DNA from: Pseudomonas saxonica
GTDB lineage: Bacteria > Pseudomonadota > Gammaproteobacteria > Pseudomonadales > Pseudomonadaceae
DNA: 64,000 nt
Assembly (NCBI RefSeq): GCF_007858365.1
Contig: NZ_VFIO01000006.1
Span: 1 to 64,000, forward strand
Direction of reading: 5' to 3'
Shown here: positions 1-7,964 of the stretch, one piece after another
Layout: each line of letters begins with the position of its first letter
Numbering within the stretch: the stretch's first letter is position 1
Translations under genes and position numbers: made by a program
Notes under the pieces: generated by a model
Told to the model about the DNA's origin: nothing
Database searches by the model: none
The model's input: the letters and a program-made list of their open reading frames with translations, nothing else

Positions 1-210
1 GCGTACGGCCCTCGCTTCGCTCAGGTGTCCCTCACTCCGGTCCCGCTCCGTGGGCACGCTGCGACGGGCCATCCATGGCCCGATCGCAGCTCTCCCGGCA
101 TCCATGCCGGTCGACCCACTCCGCGAAACCTCCACTCGGCCTCCCGAAGGGGCGGCAGATCAAGATCAAGATCAAAAGCAAGAGCAAGAGCAAGAGCAAG
201 AGCAATTGCA
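1..210. repeat. Intergenic repeat, left arm, with hexamer microsatellite
   Basis: Positions 1-147 are the exact reverse complement of 13262-13408, the first mismatch being at 148. The block is non-coding in character: it holds several short palindromes, for example around 68-93 and 97-114. It runs into a degenerate six-base tandem tract at about 155-207, first GATCAA units and then AAGAGC units, which ends just before the stop codon of the next gene. Reading frames through it give artificial Arg/Ser/Ala repeats and are not genes. It belongs to a family with further members or relatives at 13200-13700 and 35000-35090. Confidence 0.85.
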
Positions 211-224
211 CCGTAAGCGTCCGG

Positions 225-815
225 TTAAGTCGCCTTGACGCAAGGGATTGAAGGTAAAGGCGCTGATGCAAGCGTGAGAAGTGGCCAGATATCTATCCAG
301 TTTTTGGACTTGAACCGTTCTTGATAGATCTTTGTTTTCTCCGTGGCAAACTTCCCTGCTGGTCTGATAACCAACCCAAACAGATCATCGAGGCCCAATG
401 GCGCTGCGACCTCGCATGAACCTGACTCTCCTAGTCTGACGGCTACCGCTGTTGCGGTTTCCGGCCAGTAGCGCATTGCGTCGGTCGTTGAAAGGTAGGG
501 TTCATCCCCATTCTGAACATGCATTCTGGCTTGGTTTTTTACAGACCACATTGCAGTCGGGTCTAGCCCTCTGAGGAGCATCTCCAAGGCTTTATCTTCC
601 TCTGGAGAGCAACGTTTATGATCAAACCAAATGACGTCGACGTCTGTTGATACAGGAGAAGGACTGCGCCCGTGTAAATAGTCCCAAACCGCGTTTCGGA
701 GGAAACCTGCTCCTATCCAGCAGTCTGGCAAATTGAGGGAACGCACCATTTTCAGTAGTCGCCAGCGGATGGGATCTTCTGAAATAAGCGCTTGGATTAT
801 TGATATATCGTCCAC
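225..815 (-). CDS. Nucleotidyltransferase family protein (COG3575/DUF925-like)
   Basis: The 196-residue protein resembles the nucleotidyltransferase-fold family annotated as DUF925/COG3575. An early segment reads G-A-G-F-L-R-N-A-V-W-D and a later T-D-V-D-V-I-W-F-D carries the paired acidic residues expected of the metal site in this fold. The C-terminal part has the family's FATEK-type segment and an aromatic tail. Its substrate is unknown. The start is GTG at 815, with a GGGGAG Shine-Dalgarno about 6 bases upstream. It stands alone between the repeat at the window start and decayed IS66 DNA, so it is likely accessory. The family call rests on recalled motifs, not a search. Confidence 0.7.
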   Translation of the reverse strand: MDDISIIQALISEDPIRWRLLKMVRSLNLPDCWIGAGFLRNAVWDYLHGRSPSPVSTDVDVIWFDHKRCSPEEDKALEMLLRGLDPTAMWSVKNQARMHVQNGDEPYLSTTDAMRYWPETATAVAVRLGESGSCEVAAPLGLDDLFGLVIRPAGKFATEKTKIYQERFKSKNWIDIWPLLTLASAPLPSIPCVKAT

Positions 816-835
816 GAAAAACTCCCCTTTTCAAG

Positions 836-1924
836 CTATGCAGATATCCACTGATGCGGCAGCAGTTGCTCGATCTCGCTGGCTCGCTGCGTCGGCAGCC
901 GCGTCAGCACATCCTTGAGATAAGCATAGGGATCATGCCCGTTGATGCGCGCCGACTGGATCAGGCTCATGATCGCCGCCGCTCGTTTGCCGCTGCGCAA
1001 CGACCCAGCAAACAACCAGTTCGAACGTCCAAGCGCCCACGGCCGGATCAAGTTTTCGATCTGGTTGTTGTCGATGGGCACAGTACCATCTTGCAGGTAG
1101 CGCGTTAGCGCTACCCAGCGTTTAAGGCTGTAATCCAGGGCCTTGGCCGTGGCCGAACCCTCGGGCACAAGTTCGCGTTGAGCCAGCATCCACTCATGGA
1201 GTTTTTCAGCGATGGGTACCGCTGTTTCCTGGCGTAATCGCCAACGGTCTTCGTCGCTCATGTCCTTGGCGTGCCGCTCGACTTCATACAGCGCGCCAAT
1301 CGAGTGCAACGCCTGTTCCGCCAACTGACTTTTATTCGCCACGTGCAGGTCGAAGAACTTGCGACGAGCATGCGCCATGCAGCCGATTTCGGTGATACCC
1401 GACTCGAAGCTGGCCTTGTAGCCGGCGAAGTCATCGCAGACCAGCTTGCCGTTCCAGGTGCCCAGGAAATTGCGTGCGTGTTCACCGGCGCGGCTGGGGC
1501 TGAAGTCGTATACCACAGCCTTTAGGGCCGAGAACGGCGTAGAGCTGTAGGCCCAAACGTAAGCGCGGTGAGTTTTCTTCTCGCCGGGCGCTAGCATTTG
1601 TACTGGCGTTTCATCGGCGTGAACCACGCGCTGGGCCAGCACCACTTCGCGCAGTGCATCGACCAGAGGCTGAAGCTGCACGCCGGTTTGGCCAACTCAC
1701 TGCGCCAGTGTCGAGCGAGGGATGGCCAAGCCGGCACGGCCGAAGATCTTCTCCTGTCGATAGAGCGGCAGGTGATCGGCGAACTTGGCCACCATCACGT
1801 GCGCCAGCAGGCCGGCAGTGGGGATGCCCTTGTCGATCACCTGCGGCGGCACCGGGGTCTGAATCAGTGTCTCGCATTGCCGACAGGCCCATTTTCCACG
1901 CACATGCTGTTCGACGGTGAACAC
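836..1924 (-). pseudogene. tnpC: IS66 transposase (tnpC) fragment with in-frame stop
   Basis: The reverse strand encodes the middle and C-terminal part of an IS66 transposase: the zinc-ribbon end (W-A-C-R-Q-C), HADETP, the DDE-type core and the conserved DNNQIENLIRPWALGR segment near the C-terminus. A TGA at 1697-1699 interrupts the frame where a Trp (TGG) is expected after S-T-L-A-Q; the frame continues in phase on both sides, so a single base change explains it. The N-terminal region upstream of V-F-T-V-E-Q-H-V is missing and replaced by a tnpB piece. The copy is therefore inactive unless the stop is read through. Confidence 0.85.
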
Positions 1925-2017
1925 GCCCGGCGGTTGGCAAAGAGGTAAGCGCAGTGCGGCTTTGCCGCACCGAATACCGCGACCACTCTGGCCAATGCCG
2001 TCTCAGTGCCGGCACGG
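1925..2017 (-). pseudogene. tnpB: IS66 Orf2 (tnpB) internal fragment, copy 1
   Basis: About 30 codons matching the tnpB segment R-A-G-T-E-T-A-L-A-R through L-F-A-N-R-R-A are read on the minus strand. The same segment at 4747-4839 continues into a longer tnpB C-terminus, whereas here it is joined directly to tnpC DNA at 1924. Its 5' side meets an inverted tnpC tail near 2018. Confidence 0.75.
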
Positions 2018-2164
2018 GCGACGGCGATCATGAGTTTGATCCAGTCGGCGCGGCTCAACGGGCATAATCCGTATGCTTATTTGAAGGACGTCCTCACGCG
2101 CCTGCCGACGCAACGGACGAGTGAAATAGGTCACCTGCTACCGCGTCAGTGGGTGCCTACATAA
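2018..2164 (+). pseudogene. tnpC: IS66 tnpC 3' tail, inverted, copy 1
   Basis: The plus strand reads the last 45 or so codons of an IS66 transposase (I-M-S-L-I-Q-S-A-R-L-N-G-H through L-L-P-R-Q-W-V-P-T) to a TAA at 2162-2164. It has the opposite orientation to the neighbouring tnpB and tnpC pieces and lacks everything upstream. It ends two bases before the stop codon of the convergent isochorismatase-like gene. Confidence 0.75.
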
Positions 2165-2166
2165 CT

Positions 2167-2733
2167 TCATAGGGTGAGCTGTGCGAGCACTTCGTCCGAT
2201 GACATAACATCGGCATACTCATCACCGAGTATTGCCAAGGTCAGTTCATGAACGGTTGTGGCGTCCCAGGACTTTCCATGCGCCCCGACGACGGGCACGG
2301 CTGTCGTGGCGTCTGAGGGAAGGATGATGCTGTATCCGAGTGCTTTTCCCGCACGGACTGTAGCGTCCATGCCGTTATGAATGACAACGCCCGTCAGCAC
2401 CAAACGCTTTACCTGCATCCCTTTAAGAATGGCATCCAGTTCGGTGCCAATGAAGGCGCAGTTTTCCTGTTTGATGATGACGGTTTCTCCCTTTATCGGG
2501 GCAACGTCTTTCTTGATGCCATTCCAGGGGCCATGGACGTAATAGCTGGATGTAGGAGTCTGTTCATCGTGCTTCACGTAAAGAACTGGCCAGCCGTTTG
2601 ATCGCCAGTGATCGAGAAGGCGTTGGATCACTACCACATACTCAGGATTATTTTTGCCATCCCAATTCGGGCGATCAATGGCATCCTGAACGTCAAGGAT
2701 AACAAGGGGAATAGGGCTGGATTGATCCTTCAT
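2167..2733 (-). CDS. Isochorismatase-fold (cysteine hydrolase-like) protein, copy 1
   Basis: The 188-residue protein fits the isochorismatase/cysteine-hydrolase superfamily in length and motifs: L-V-I-L-D14-V-Q near the N-terminus (expected catalytic Asp), K88 in V-I-I-K-Q-E-N-C-A-F (expected Lys), and the V-V-I-H-N-x-M-D-A-T-V-R-A segment that normally carries the nucleophilic Cys. Here residue 121, the Cys position, is Gly. It may therefore not act as an amidohydrolase; isochorismatases proper also lack that Cys. The start ATG at 2733 is preceded by an AAAGGAGAC Shine-Dalgarno. The substrate is unknown. An almost identical copy lies at 4989-5555. Confidence 0.85.
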   Translation of the reverse strand: MKDQSSPIPLVILDVQDAIDRPNWDGKNNPEYVVVIQRLLDHWRSNGWPVLYVKHDEQTPTSSYYVHGPWNGIKKDVAPIKGETVIIKQENCAFIGTELDAILKGMQVKRLVLTGVVIHNGMDATVRAGKALGYSIILPSDATTAVPVVGAHGKSWDATTVHELTLAILGDEYADVMSSDEVLAQLTL

Positions 2734-2835
2734 ATAATTTCGTCTCCTTTAGGTGGGGCAAGTAGACAGAGTGTGCTGCTACGAGCCTCTACCAGCAACT
2801 GATTGCAGCCGAAACTTGCCTGGGAACTGCTATCC

Positions 2836-3015
2836 GTGAAGCTCTTCGTAATGACCCTCTAGCTTATGCAAGGTGACTTCGGCAGACGCTTACGATGTAG
2901 GCATGTAAGGAGTAAATGCTTTCCCCTCTGACGCGTCGCTGCTCTTGCCGCTTTTTGAAAAAAAGGCAGCCGAAAACCCCAAGTGTGTAAAGCTGAATTG
3001 GCGAAGGGAATTGTC
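2836..3015. other. Unassigned intergenic stretch
   Basis: This lies between the end of the 911-bp repeat and the stop codon of the GNAT gene. It has no convincing reading frame. A run of A's and T's around 2955-2970 sits next to a CCGC/GCGG-poor region and does not form a clear terminator. No integron attC-like site was found here. Confidence 0.4.
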
Positions 3016-3546
3016 CTAGCCCAAAATTTTCCCAAATAACCGGTTCTCGTGCGTCTCGTTTTGAAATGTATACGAGGGCGATCCTAGGTGCTCATAACCT
3101 TGCCGTGGATAGAACATGAGGGCACGATTGTTCCCAATCCAGACGGTGGCCCAGAGTAGAGATGCGCCGCGAAGGTAGGCATATTTCTCAGCCTCTTCGA
3201 CCAATCTATATCCGACTCCTTTTCCTGTGAATTTTTCTTGTACATAAAGCCGTTGCAACTCGGACGAATTTGGATGAGAAATCAGATCATGACCAGTGCT
3301 CATAGCTACCTGCGCGAACCCAACTAGGTGGTCATCAACCTCTGCGACGATAATAAAAGTGTCCGACTTAGCGATTATCTTTGACAGGTTGTCTGGAGAG
3401 AATGATTCCAAGACTTCTTTTGCGATAGAGTCCCGAATTCCCTCTGTAGCATAGGTGTCGAGAAACACCTGCATGCCAAGTACTGCGATACACAGAGCGT
3501 CTTGATCCGTCGCATCGCGAATAGCTATCTTTTGTGCTTCAGGCAT
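3016..3546 (-). CDS. GNAT-family N-acetyltransferase
   Basis: The 176-residue protein has the GNAT layout: an N-terminal I-R-D-A-T-D-Q-D motif, a central beta-strand ending L-Q-R-L-Y-V, the acetyl-CoA-binding Q-E-K-F-T-G-K-G-V-G-Y-R-L loop (Q/RxxGxG/A-like) and a C-terminal N-R-A-L-M-F-Y-P-R-Q-G-Y-E segment. The substrate cannot be told; close relatives are usually annotated as small-molecule or protein acetyltransferases. Its ATG (3544-3546) directly follows the TGA of the upstream IS66 tnpC remnant, so its original promoter may have been replaced by IS66 DNA. It may be co-transcribed with that remnant. Confidence 0.85.
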   Translation of the reverse strand: MPEAQKIAIRDATDQDALCIAVLGMQVFLDTYATEGIRDSIAKEVLESFSPDNLSKIIAKSDTFIIVAEVDDHLVGFAQVAMSTGHDLISHPNSSELQRLYVQEKFTGKGVGYRLVEEAEKYAYLRGASLLWATVWIGNNRALMFYPRQGYEHLGSPSYTFQNETHENRLFGKILG

Positions 3547-4500
3547 TCAACTGCTCTCTGTATTGGAGCGTCCAATACACGCGAGTGAATGGGCGTCTCG
3601 GTTGGGAATAATCGATTGCCAGTTATGAGGCAATAGGTCGGTAACTTGACCCGCCCGCTGCGTCGGCAACCGCGTCAGCACATCTTTGAGATAGGCATAC
3701 GGATCATGCCCATTCATGCGAGCCGACTGTATCAAACTCATGACTGCCGAAGCTCGTTTACCGCTGCGCAGCGACCCGGCAAATAACCAGTTCGACCTCC
3801 CAAGCGCCCACGGCCGGATTAGGTTCTCGATTTGATTGTTGTCGATGGGCACAGCACCATCTTCCAAGTAGCGCGTCAGCGCTACCCAGCGTTTGAGGCT
3901 GTAATCCAGAGCCTTGGCCGTGGCCGAACCCTCGGGCACAAGTTCGCGTTGGGTCAGCATCCACTCATGCAGTTTTTCGGCGATGGGCGCTGCTGTTTCC
4001 TGGCGTAATCGCCAGCGATCTTTGTCGCTCATTTCCCCCGAACGTGCTGCTCGACGGTGAACACGCCCGGCGTGTAGTCCAGCTTCTCGCTGACGTCTTC
4101 ACCGATGCGCTGAAGCTGGCAGCCGCAAGCGCACTGAGTGGTGTCAGGTTCGTGATGGATCACGGTGCGCGGGAACTGCGGCGGCAATGGCGCACGCTTG
4201 GGTTGCTGGCGTGGCTCTGTCTGCGCAGGTGGGGGATGAAGGGCTTTTAGCTCCGCCTCGATGGCTTCGAGGTCGGTATTGAGCAGATCATTGAGCAAGC
4301 TGCCTTGCGCCGGGCTGATCTGCTCGCTCCGCTTGGCGAACTTGTGCCGCTTGAGAATGGCGATTTCGTGGGTGAGCTGCTCGATGATCGTTTCAGCGAT
4401 GGATCTTTCTGCTTTGGGTGTCGACCTTGGATATCAACTGCGCAGCCAGCGTGCGCAGTTGTTCAGGGGGCATTTGGTCGAGATCGGGCAAGGAAGTCAT
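3547..4500 (-). pseudogene. tnpC: IS66 transposase (tnpC) with frameshift and internal deletion
   Basis: Reading from ATG at 4500, the first about 25 codons match the tnpC N-terminus (M-T-S-L-P-D-L-D-Q-M). The frame then breaks near 4400 at a TGA and resumes in another frame (E-Q-L-T-H-E-I-A-I-L-K-R-H) up to V-F-T-V-E-Q-H-V-R-G-K. There a large internal deletion joins the zinc-ribbon region directly to M-S-D-K-D-R-W, near 4030, out of frame. Both parent sites carry ATG at the join, so a microhomology deletion is plausible. The C-terminal part (3547-4032) keeps the DNNQIENLIRPWALGR segment. Not functional. Confidence 0.85.
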
Positions 4501-4550
4501 GCCGTGGATTTTACCAAAGCAGCCTGAGTGCTACAGCTGAAAGGCAGCGT

Positions 4551-4839
4551 TTAAAGCAATGTAATTGCGCTGCCCGCACCGACTCGTTGCCAAGGCAATC
4601 CCAGCACCAGCGCCTGATGTTGTTCGGGGTCGAGTTCGACGTCCGTGCCACGATGGATGCCGGGCCAATGAAACTTACCTTGGTTCAAGCGCCGTGCCGC
4701 CAGCCAGATACCGACGCCGTCGTGCACCAGGACTTTCATCCGGTTCGCCCGGCGGTTGGCAAAAAGGTAAGCGCAGTGCGGCTTTGCCGCACCGAACACC
4801 GCGACCATTCTGGCCAATGCCGTCTCAGTGCCGGCACGC
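4551..4839 (-). pseudogene. tnpB: IS66 Orf2 (tnpB), 5'-truncated
   Basis: The minus strand encodes the C-terminal majority of IS66 TnpB: R-A-G-T-E-T-A-L-A-R, L-F-A-N-R-R-A-N-R-M-K-V-L-V-H-D, then R-R-L-N-Q-G-K-F-H-W-P and the terminal W-Q-R-V-G-A-G-S-A-I-T. The first 15 or so residues are lost at the junction with an inverted tnpC tail near 4840. It lies about 50 bases upstream of the tnpC remnant on the same strand, which is the normal IS66 gene order. Confidence 0.8.
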
Positions 4840-4986
4840 GCGGCGGCGATCATGAGTTTGATCCAGTCGGCGCGGCTCAACGGGCATAATCCATATGCTT
4901 ATTTGAAGGACGTCCTCACGCGCCTGCCGACGCAACGGGCGAGTGAAATAGGTCACCTGCTACCGCGTCAGTGGGTGCCTACATAA
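4840..4986 (+). pseudogene. tnpC: IS66 tnpC 3' tail, inverted, copy 2
   Basis: This is the copy of 2018-2164 inside the duplicated unit. It encodes the transposase C-terminus from I-M-S-L-I-Q-S to L-L-P-R-Q-W-V-P-T and stops at TAA 4984-4986. It differs by a few bases (for example Ala in place of Thr after Q-R). Confidence 0.75.
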
Positions 4987-4988
4987 CT

Positions 4989-5555
4989 TCATAGGGTGAG
5001 CTGTGCGAGCACTTCGTCCGATGACATAACATCGGCATACTCATCACCGAGTATTGCCAAGGTCAGTTCATGAACGGTTGTGGCGTCCCAGGACTTTCCA
5101 TGCGCCCCGACGACGGGCACGGCTGTCGTGGCGTCTGAGGGAAGGATGATGCTGTATCCGAGTGCTTTTCCCGCACGGACTGTAGCGTCCATGCTGTTAT
5201 GAATGACAACGCCCGCCAGCACCAAACGCTTTACCTGCATCCCTTTAAGAATGGCATCCAGTTCGGTGCCAATGAAGGCGCAGTTTTCCTGTTTGATGAT
5301 GACGGTTTCTCCCTTTATCGGGGCAACGTCTTTCTTGATGCCATTCCAGGGGCCATGGACGTAATAGCTGGATGTAGGAGTCTGTTCATCGTGCTTCACG
5401 TAAAGAACTGGCCAGCCGTTTGATCGCCAGTGATCGAGAAGGCGTTGGATCACTACCACATACTCAGGATTATTTTTGCCATCCCAATTCGGGCGATCAA
5501 TGGCATCCTGAACGTCAAGGATAACAAGGGGAATAGGGCTGGATTGATCCTTCAT
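4989..5555 (-). CDS. Isochorismatase-fold (cysteine hydrolase-like) protein, copy 2
   Basis: The 188-residue product is identical to the protein at 2167-2733 except Ala114 (Thr in copy 1) and Ser121 (Gly in copy 1). Position 121 is where cysteine hydrolases carry the nucleophile, so neither copy has Cys there. The conserved Asp14 and Lys88 are kept, as is the AAAGGAGAC ribosome-binding site. Because the duplicated block is otherwise almost unchanged, two replacements within eight residues stand out. The function is unknown; a non-Cys isochorismatase-type activity or an inactive paralogue are both possible. Confidence 0.85.
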   Translation of the reverse strand: MKDQSSPIPLVILDVQDAIDRPNWDGKNNPEYVVVIQRLLDHWRSNGWPVLYVKHDEQTPTSSYYVHGPWNGIKKDVAPIKGETVIIKQENCAFIGTELDAILKGMQVKRLVLAGVVIHNSMDATVRAGKALGYSIILPSDATTAVPVVGAHGKSWDATTVHELTLAILGDEYADVMSSDEVLAQLTL

Positions 5556-5705
5556 ATAATTTCGTCTCCTTTAGGTGGGGCAAGTAGACAGAGTGTGCTG
5601 CTACGAGCCTCTACCAGCAACTGATTGCAGGCGAAACTTGCCTGGGAACTGCTATCCCCTGCACCTGCAACCTCCGGATGTTGGATCACTCTGCCACTGA
5701 TTATT

Positions 5706-6140
5706 TCAATACTCCGGCGCGTAAAGCTCCCCCGCCTGCGGGTCCAGTAACCGCTGGACTATATCGCTCTGCAAAGCTAATAGTTTGCCATTGCGCTCAT
5801 TCAGCAAAAGGCATCGCTCTGCACCACTCACCACTTCTTTCCACGCAGTGTGTACCCGTGCTCGCCTGACGGGCGCCAAGTAACCTATCAGGGTATCCAT
5901 TGCCTGGCTCCCTGCGCCTAGCTGGAAGGCAGCCAACACTTTGCTGCGACGACGAGCACGCCCGCGTACAGCATCAAGCAACAGCAGAATGCTCTCATTG
6001 GCCACGTTGATTTCATCCGTGTCACGGGCCAGTAATAGCCCGTGAAGACGGGTCATCTGCTCATTGAGCAGGGCAAAATCCGTGACGTCATCCAATACAT
6101 CCCGCTCAATGATGCTGAGCAGTTGATCACGCTGACTCAA
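5706..6140 (-). CDS. flgN: FlgN-like flagellar export chaperone (second flagellar system)
   Basis: The 144-residue, helix-rich protein follows flgM and overlaps it: a TTG start (6138-6140) shares bases with the flgM stop TGA (6137-6139), implying translational coupling. Composition and size fit FlgN, the chaperone for hook-filament junction proteins FlgK and FlgL. It does not look like the usual polar-flagellum FlgN of Pseudomonas and probably belongs with the lateral-type flagellar genes at 36.5-50.1 kb. The substrates FlgK and FlgL are not in the window. The call rests mainly on position after FlgM, so the family assignment is moderate. Confidence 0.6.
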   Translation of the reverse strand: MSQRDQLLSIIERDVLDDVTDFALLNEQMTRLHGLLLARDTDEINVANESILLLLDAVRGRARRRSKVLAAFQLGAGSQAMDTLIGYLAPVRRARVHTAWKEVVSGAERCLLLNERNGKLLALQSDIVQRLLDPQAGELYAPEY

Positions 6141-6421
6141 CGACTATCACCCTGATGATAAACAAGCATTGCTGCCGCCAATGCTGCAGTGTCAGTGACC
6201 AACTCACCCGCCGCCAACGCGGATTTGAGGCTTGCGACTTTGTCCAGGTCCAGCGTTGGCAGTTGCCCCAAAACTAACTGGATCTGTTCCAGGCCTGGTT
6301 TGACACTGGTCGGGGCGCTGACCGCAGCGACGGCTTTGTCTGTGGCAGACGGGCTTTTGCCGGTGCCCGCAGGCTCGGCACATCGGCTAAAACCAGTAGC
6401 CGGCTGACGGGTAATTTCCAT
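6137..6421 (-). CDS. flgM: FlgM-like anti-sigma-28 factor (second flagellar system)
   Basis: The 94-residue protein has the FlgM layout: a low-complexity Ser/Ala/Pro-rich N-terminal half and a C-terminal helical part (L-P-T-L-D-L-D-K-V-A-S-L-K-S-A-L-A-A-G-E with later L-A-A-A-M-L) typical of the sigma-28-binding domain. FlgM holds the flagellar sigma factor until it is exported through the completed hook. The ATG at 6421 is chosen because M-E-I-T-R-Q begins the conserved part; an ATG at 6466 is possible but would add a hydrophobic leader. flgA, expected just upstream, is absent; the neighbouring gene is a divergent MFS transporter. Confidence 0.65.
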   Translation of the reverse strand: MEITRQPATGFSRCAEPAGTGKSPSATDKAVAAVSAPTSVKPGLEQIQLVLGQLPTLDLDKVASLKSALAAGELVTDTAALAAAMLVYHQGDSR

Positions 6422-6615
6422 GATGGGTTCCAGAACCAGGAGGTATAAGAACCCAAGGCGACGCACTGCAGCTCGTACTTAAATAATTTTTCAAAAAAAA
6501 TCTGCTCCGCTTTGTTCTTCCCTGCCAACCCGGTAGCTGGTCTAAATGGACGATGTACCCACGACCCTGTCCGTGGAATAACTCGATAACTAGAACAAAA
6601 CCGGGAGAACCCGTT

Positions 6616-7947
6616 GTGAATTCATTTGTGCGCCCTACCTGGCGAACTCACTACGCATTAGGCGTATTGGCTGCCATTTACGTGTTCAATTACATCGACC
6701 GGCTGCTGATGGCGATTTTGATCGAACCAGTGAAAGCTGAATTCGGCATTTCCGACACCGGTATCGGACTGCTTTCAGGCGTGACGTTCGCGGTGTTTTA
6801 CACGGTGTTCGGCTTTCCGCTGGGGCGCCTGTCCGACCGTATCGGGCGCAAACCCGTCATCGCGCTCAGTTGCATTGCCTGGAGCCTGATGACGATTTTC
6901 TGTGGCCTCGCCGCCAGTTTCACGATGCTGGTGGTCGCCCGCATCGGGGTGGCTATCGGTGAGGCCGGAGGCACCGCGCCGTCGATGGCGATGGTCTCCG
7001 ATCTGTACCCACCAGAACGGCGCTCAACCGCCCTTTCTGTCCTGATGCTGGGCTCCAGCCTGGGCGCTATTTTTGGCTTGGGGCTGGGCGGCTGGATCGC
7101 TCAACACTACGGCTGGCGCACTGCCTTTGTGGTGATCGGCGCACCGGGCATTTTCCTCGGTTTGCTGTTGATGCTGACCGTGCGGGCGCCCAAACCGACG
7201 ATGCTGGTCAATCCACGGCAAGCTGTGCAAACACATTGGGCCAAGACTATCCGCGAGCTGTTTCAAACTCCGTCTTATCTGTGGCTGGTACTGACCGGGG
7301 GATCAGCGGCCATCGCCGGCTATGCCATCGGCACCTGGAGCCCCAGCTTCCTGATCCGTTCCCACGGTTTAAGCCTGCAAGATGCAGGGTTGTTGGCAGG
7401 GGTGGCCGGAGGCGCAGGGGCGACGTTGGGCACACTCACTTGCGGCATTCTCTGCGACCGTCTGGCGCGCCGCGACAAGGGTTGGCAAATCGGTGTGCCG
7501 TTAATTGGCACGCTGATCAGTATCCCGTTTGGCCTTGCCTACTTCCTCTGGCCCGTCGGCACTGCGTTTTCAATCGGTAACACGCCAGTGCCCACAGCAT
7601 TCCTGTTTTACAGCGTGTTCAGTTTCTTCGGTACGTGGTGGGCAACGCCGTGTCTGGGGGCTATCTCGCATCTGTTCCCGGCGACTCGACTGGCGCAAGC
7701 GACCGCTATTTTCGTGATGGCCATGACCTTGCTCGGTGTCGGCGTTGGCCCGCTGTTGATTGGCATGCTCAGTGACGGCTTCGCCCATCGACTGGGCAGC
7801 GAAGGCCTGCGTTATGCCCTGGCGTCCTGTGTATCGCTGCTGGTAGTGGCCTCGGTTTTCCTGGCCATGGCCTTGCCGCGCTACCGTAATCACCTGAACC
7901 ACATCGCGCCGTCGCCCGCCCCTTTGGCGAACGCTGTCAGCGCCTGA
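6616..7947 (+). CDS. MFS transporter (spinster-like/aromatic-acid type)
   Basis: About 443 residues with twelve predicted membrane helices in two halves. The loop 2-3 motif G-R-L-S-D-R-I-G-R-K-P is a textbook MFS signature, and N-Y-I-D-R-L near helix 1 is seen in spinster-like and organic-acid members. The preferred start is GTG at 6616, with GGGAGA 7 bases upstream; an in-frame ATG at 6553 has a weaker site. It heads a three-gene run with a C-C hydrolase-like enzyme and a flavin oxidoreductase, so it probably imports, or perhaps exports, the compound those enzymes handle. Substrate unknown. Confidence 0.85.
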   Translation: MNSFVRPTWRTHYALGVLAAIYVFNYIDRLLMAILIEPVKAEFGISDTGIGLLSGVTFAVFYTVFGFPLGRLSDRIGRKPVIALSCIAWSLMTIFCGLAASFTMLVVARIGVAIGEAGGTAPSMAMVSDLYPPERRSTALSVLMLGSSLGAIFGLGLGGWIAQHYGWRTAFVVIGAPGIFLGLLLMLTVRAPKPTMLVNPRQAVQTHWAKTIRELFQTPSYLWLVLTGGSAAIAGYAIGTWSPSFLIRSHGLSLQDAGLLAGVAGGAGATLGTLTCGILCDRLARRDKGWQIGVPLIGTLISIPFGLAYFLWPVGTAFSIGNTPVPTAFLFYSVFSFFGTWWATPCLGAISHLFPATRLAQATAIFVMAMTLLGVGVGPLLIGMLSDGFAHRLGSEGLRYALASCVSLLVVASVFLAMALPRYRNHLNHIAPSPAPLANAVSA

Positions 7948-7964
7948 TATTTGGAGAGCCTGTA

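Larger units (their letters stand above)
1925..2835. repeat. 911-bp direct repeat, copy 1
   Basis: Positions 1925-2835 recur at 4747-5657 with a constant offset of 2822 bases and only about ten substitutions, no gaps being evident. The unit contains the tnpB fragment, the inverted tnpC tail, the whole isochorismatase-like gene and about 100 bases upstream of it. Similarity stops abruptly at 2835/5657. The spacing and IS66 content suggest a tandem duplication by recombination between IS66 copies. Confidence 0.9.
836..4986 (-). mobile_element. IS66-family remnants, two decayed copies
   Basis: Pieces of IS66 tnpB and tnpC occur at 836-2164 and 3547-4986, with an isochorismatase-like gene and a GNAT gene between them. 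Every piece is damaged (stop codon, internal deletion, frameshift or truncation). No tnpA-like gene was recognised and the ends of a complete element were not found. In both copies a minus-strand tnpB fragment abuts a plus-strand tnpC tail at the same junction, so that junction is older than the 911-bp duplication containing it. Confidence 0.85.
4747..5657. repeat. 911-bp direct repeat, copy 2
   Basis: Second copy of the unit at 1925-2835. It differs at scattered single bases, including two inside the isochorismatase-like gene that change amino acids (Thr/Ala at 114 and Gly/Ser at 121). Confidence 0.9.

Noticed and set aside
25..271. Arg/Ser- and Leu-repeat reading frames at the window start
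   Set aside because: They are produced by the hexamer tract of the intergenic repeat on both strands and have no ribosome site.
2836..3015. Integron cassette array, suggested by NTase, isochorismatase and GNAT genes in series
   Set aside because: No attC-like inverted sites flank the genes and no integrase is present; IS66 DNA explains the structure.
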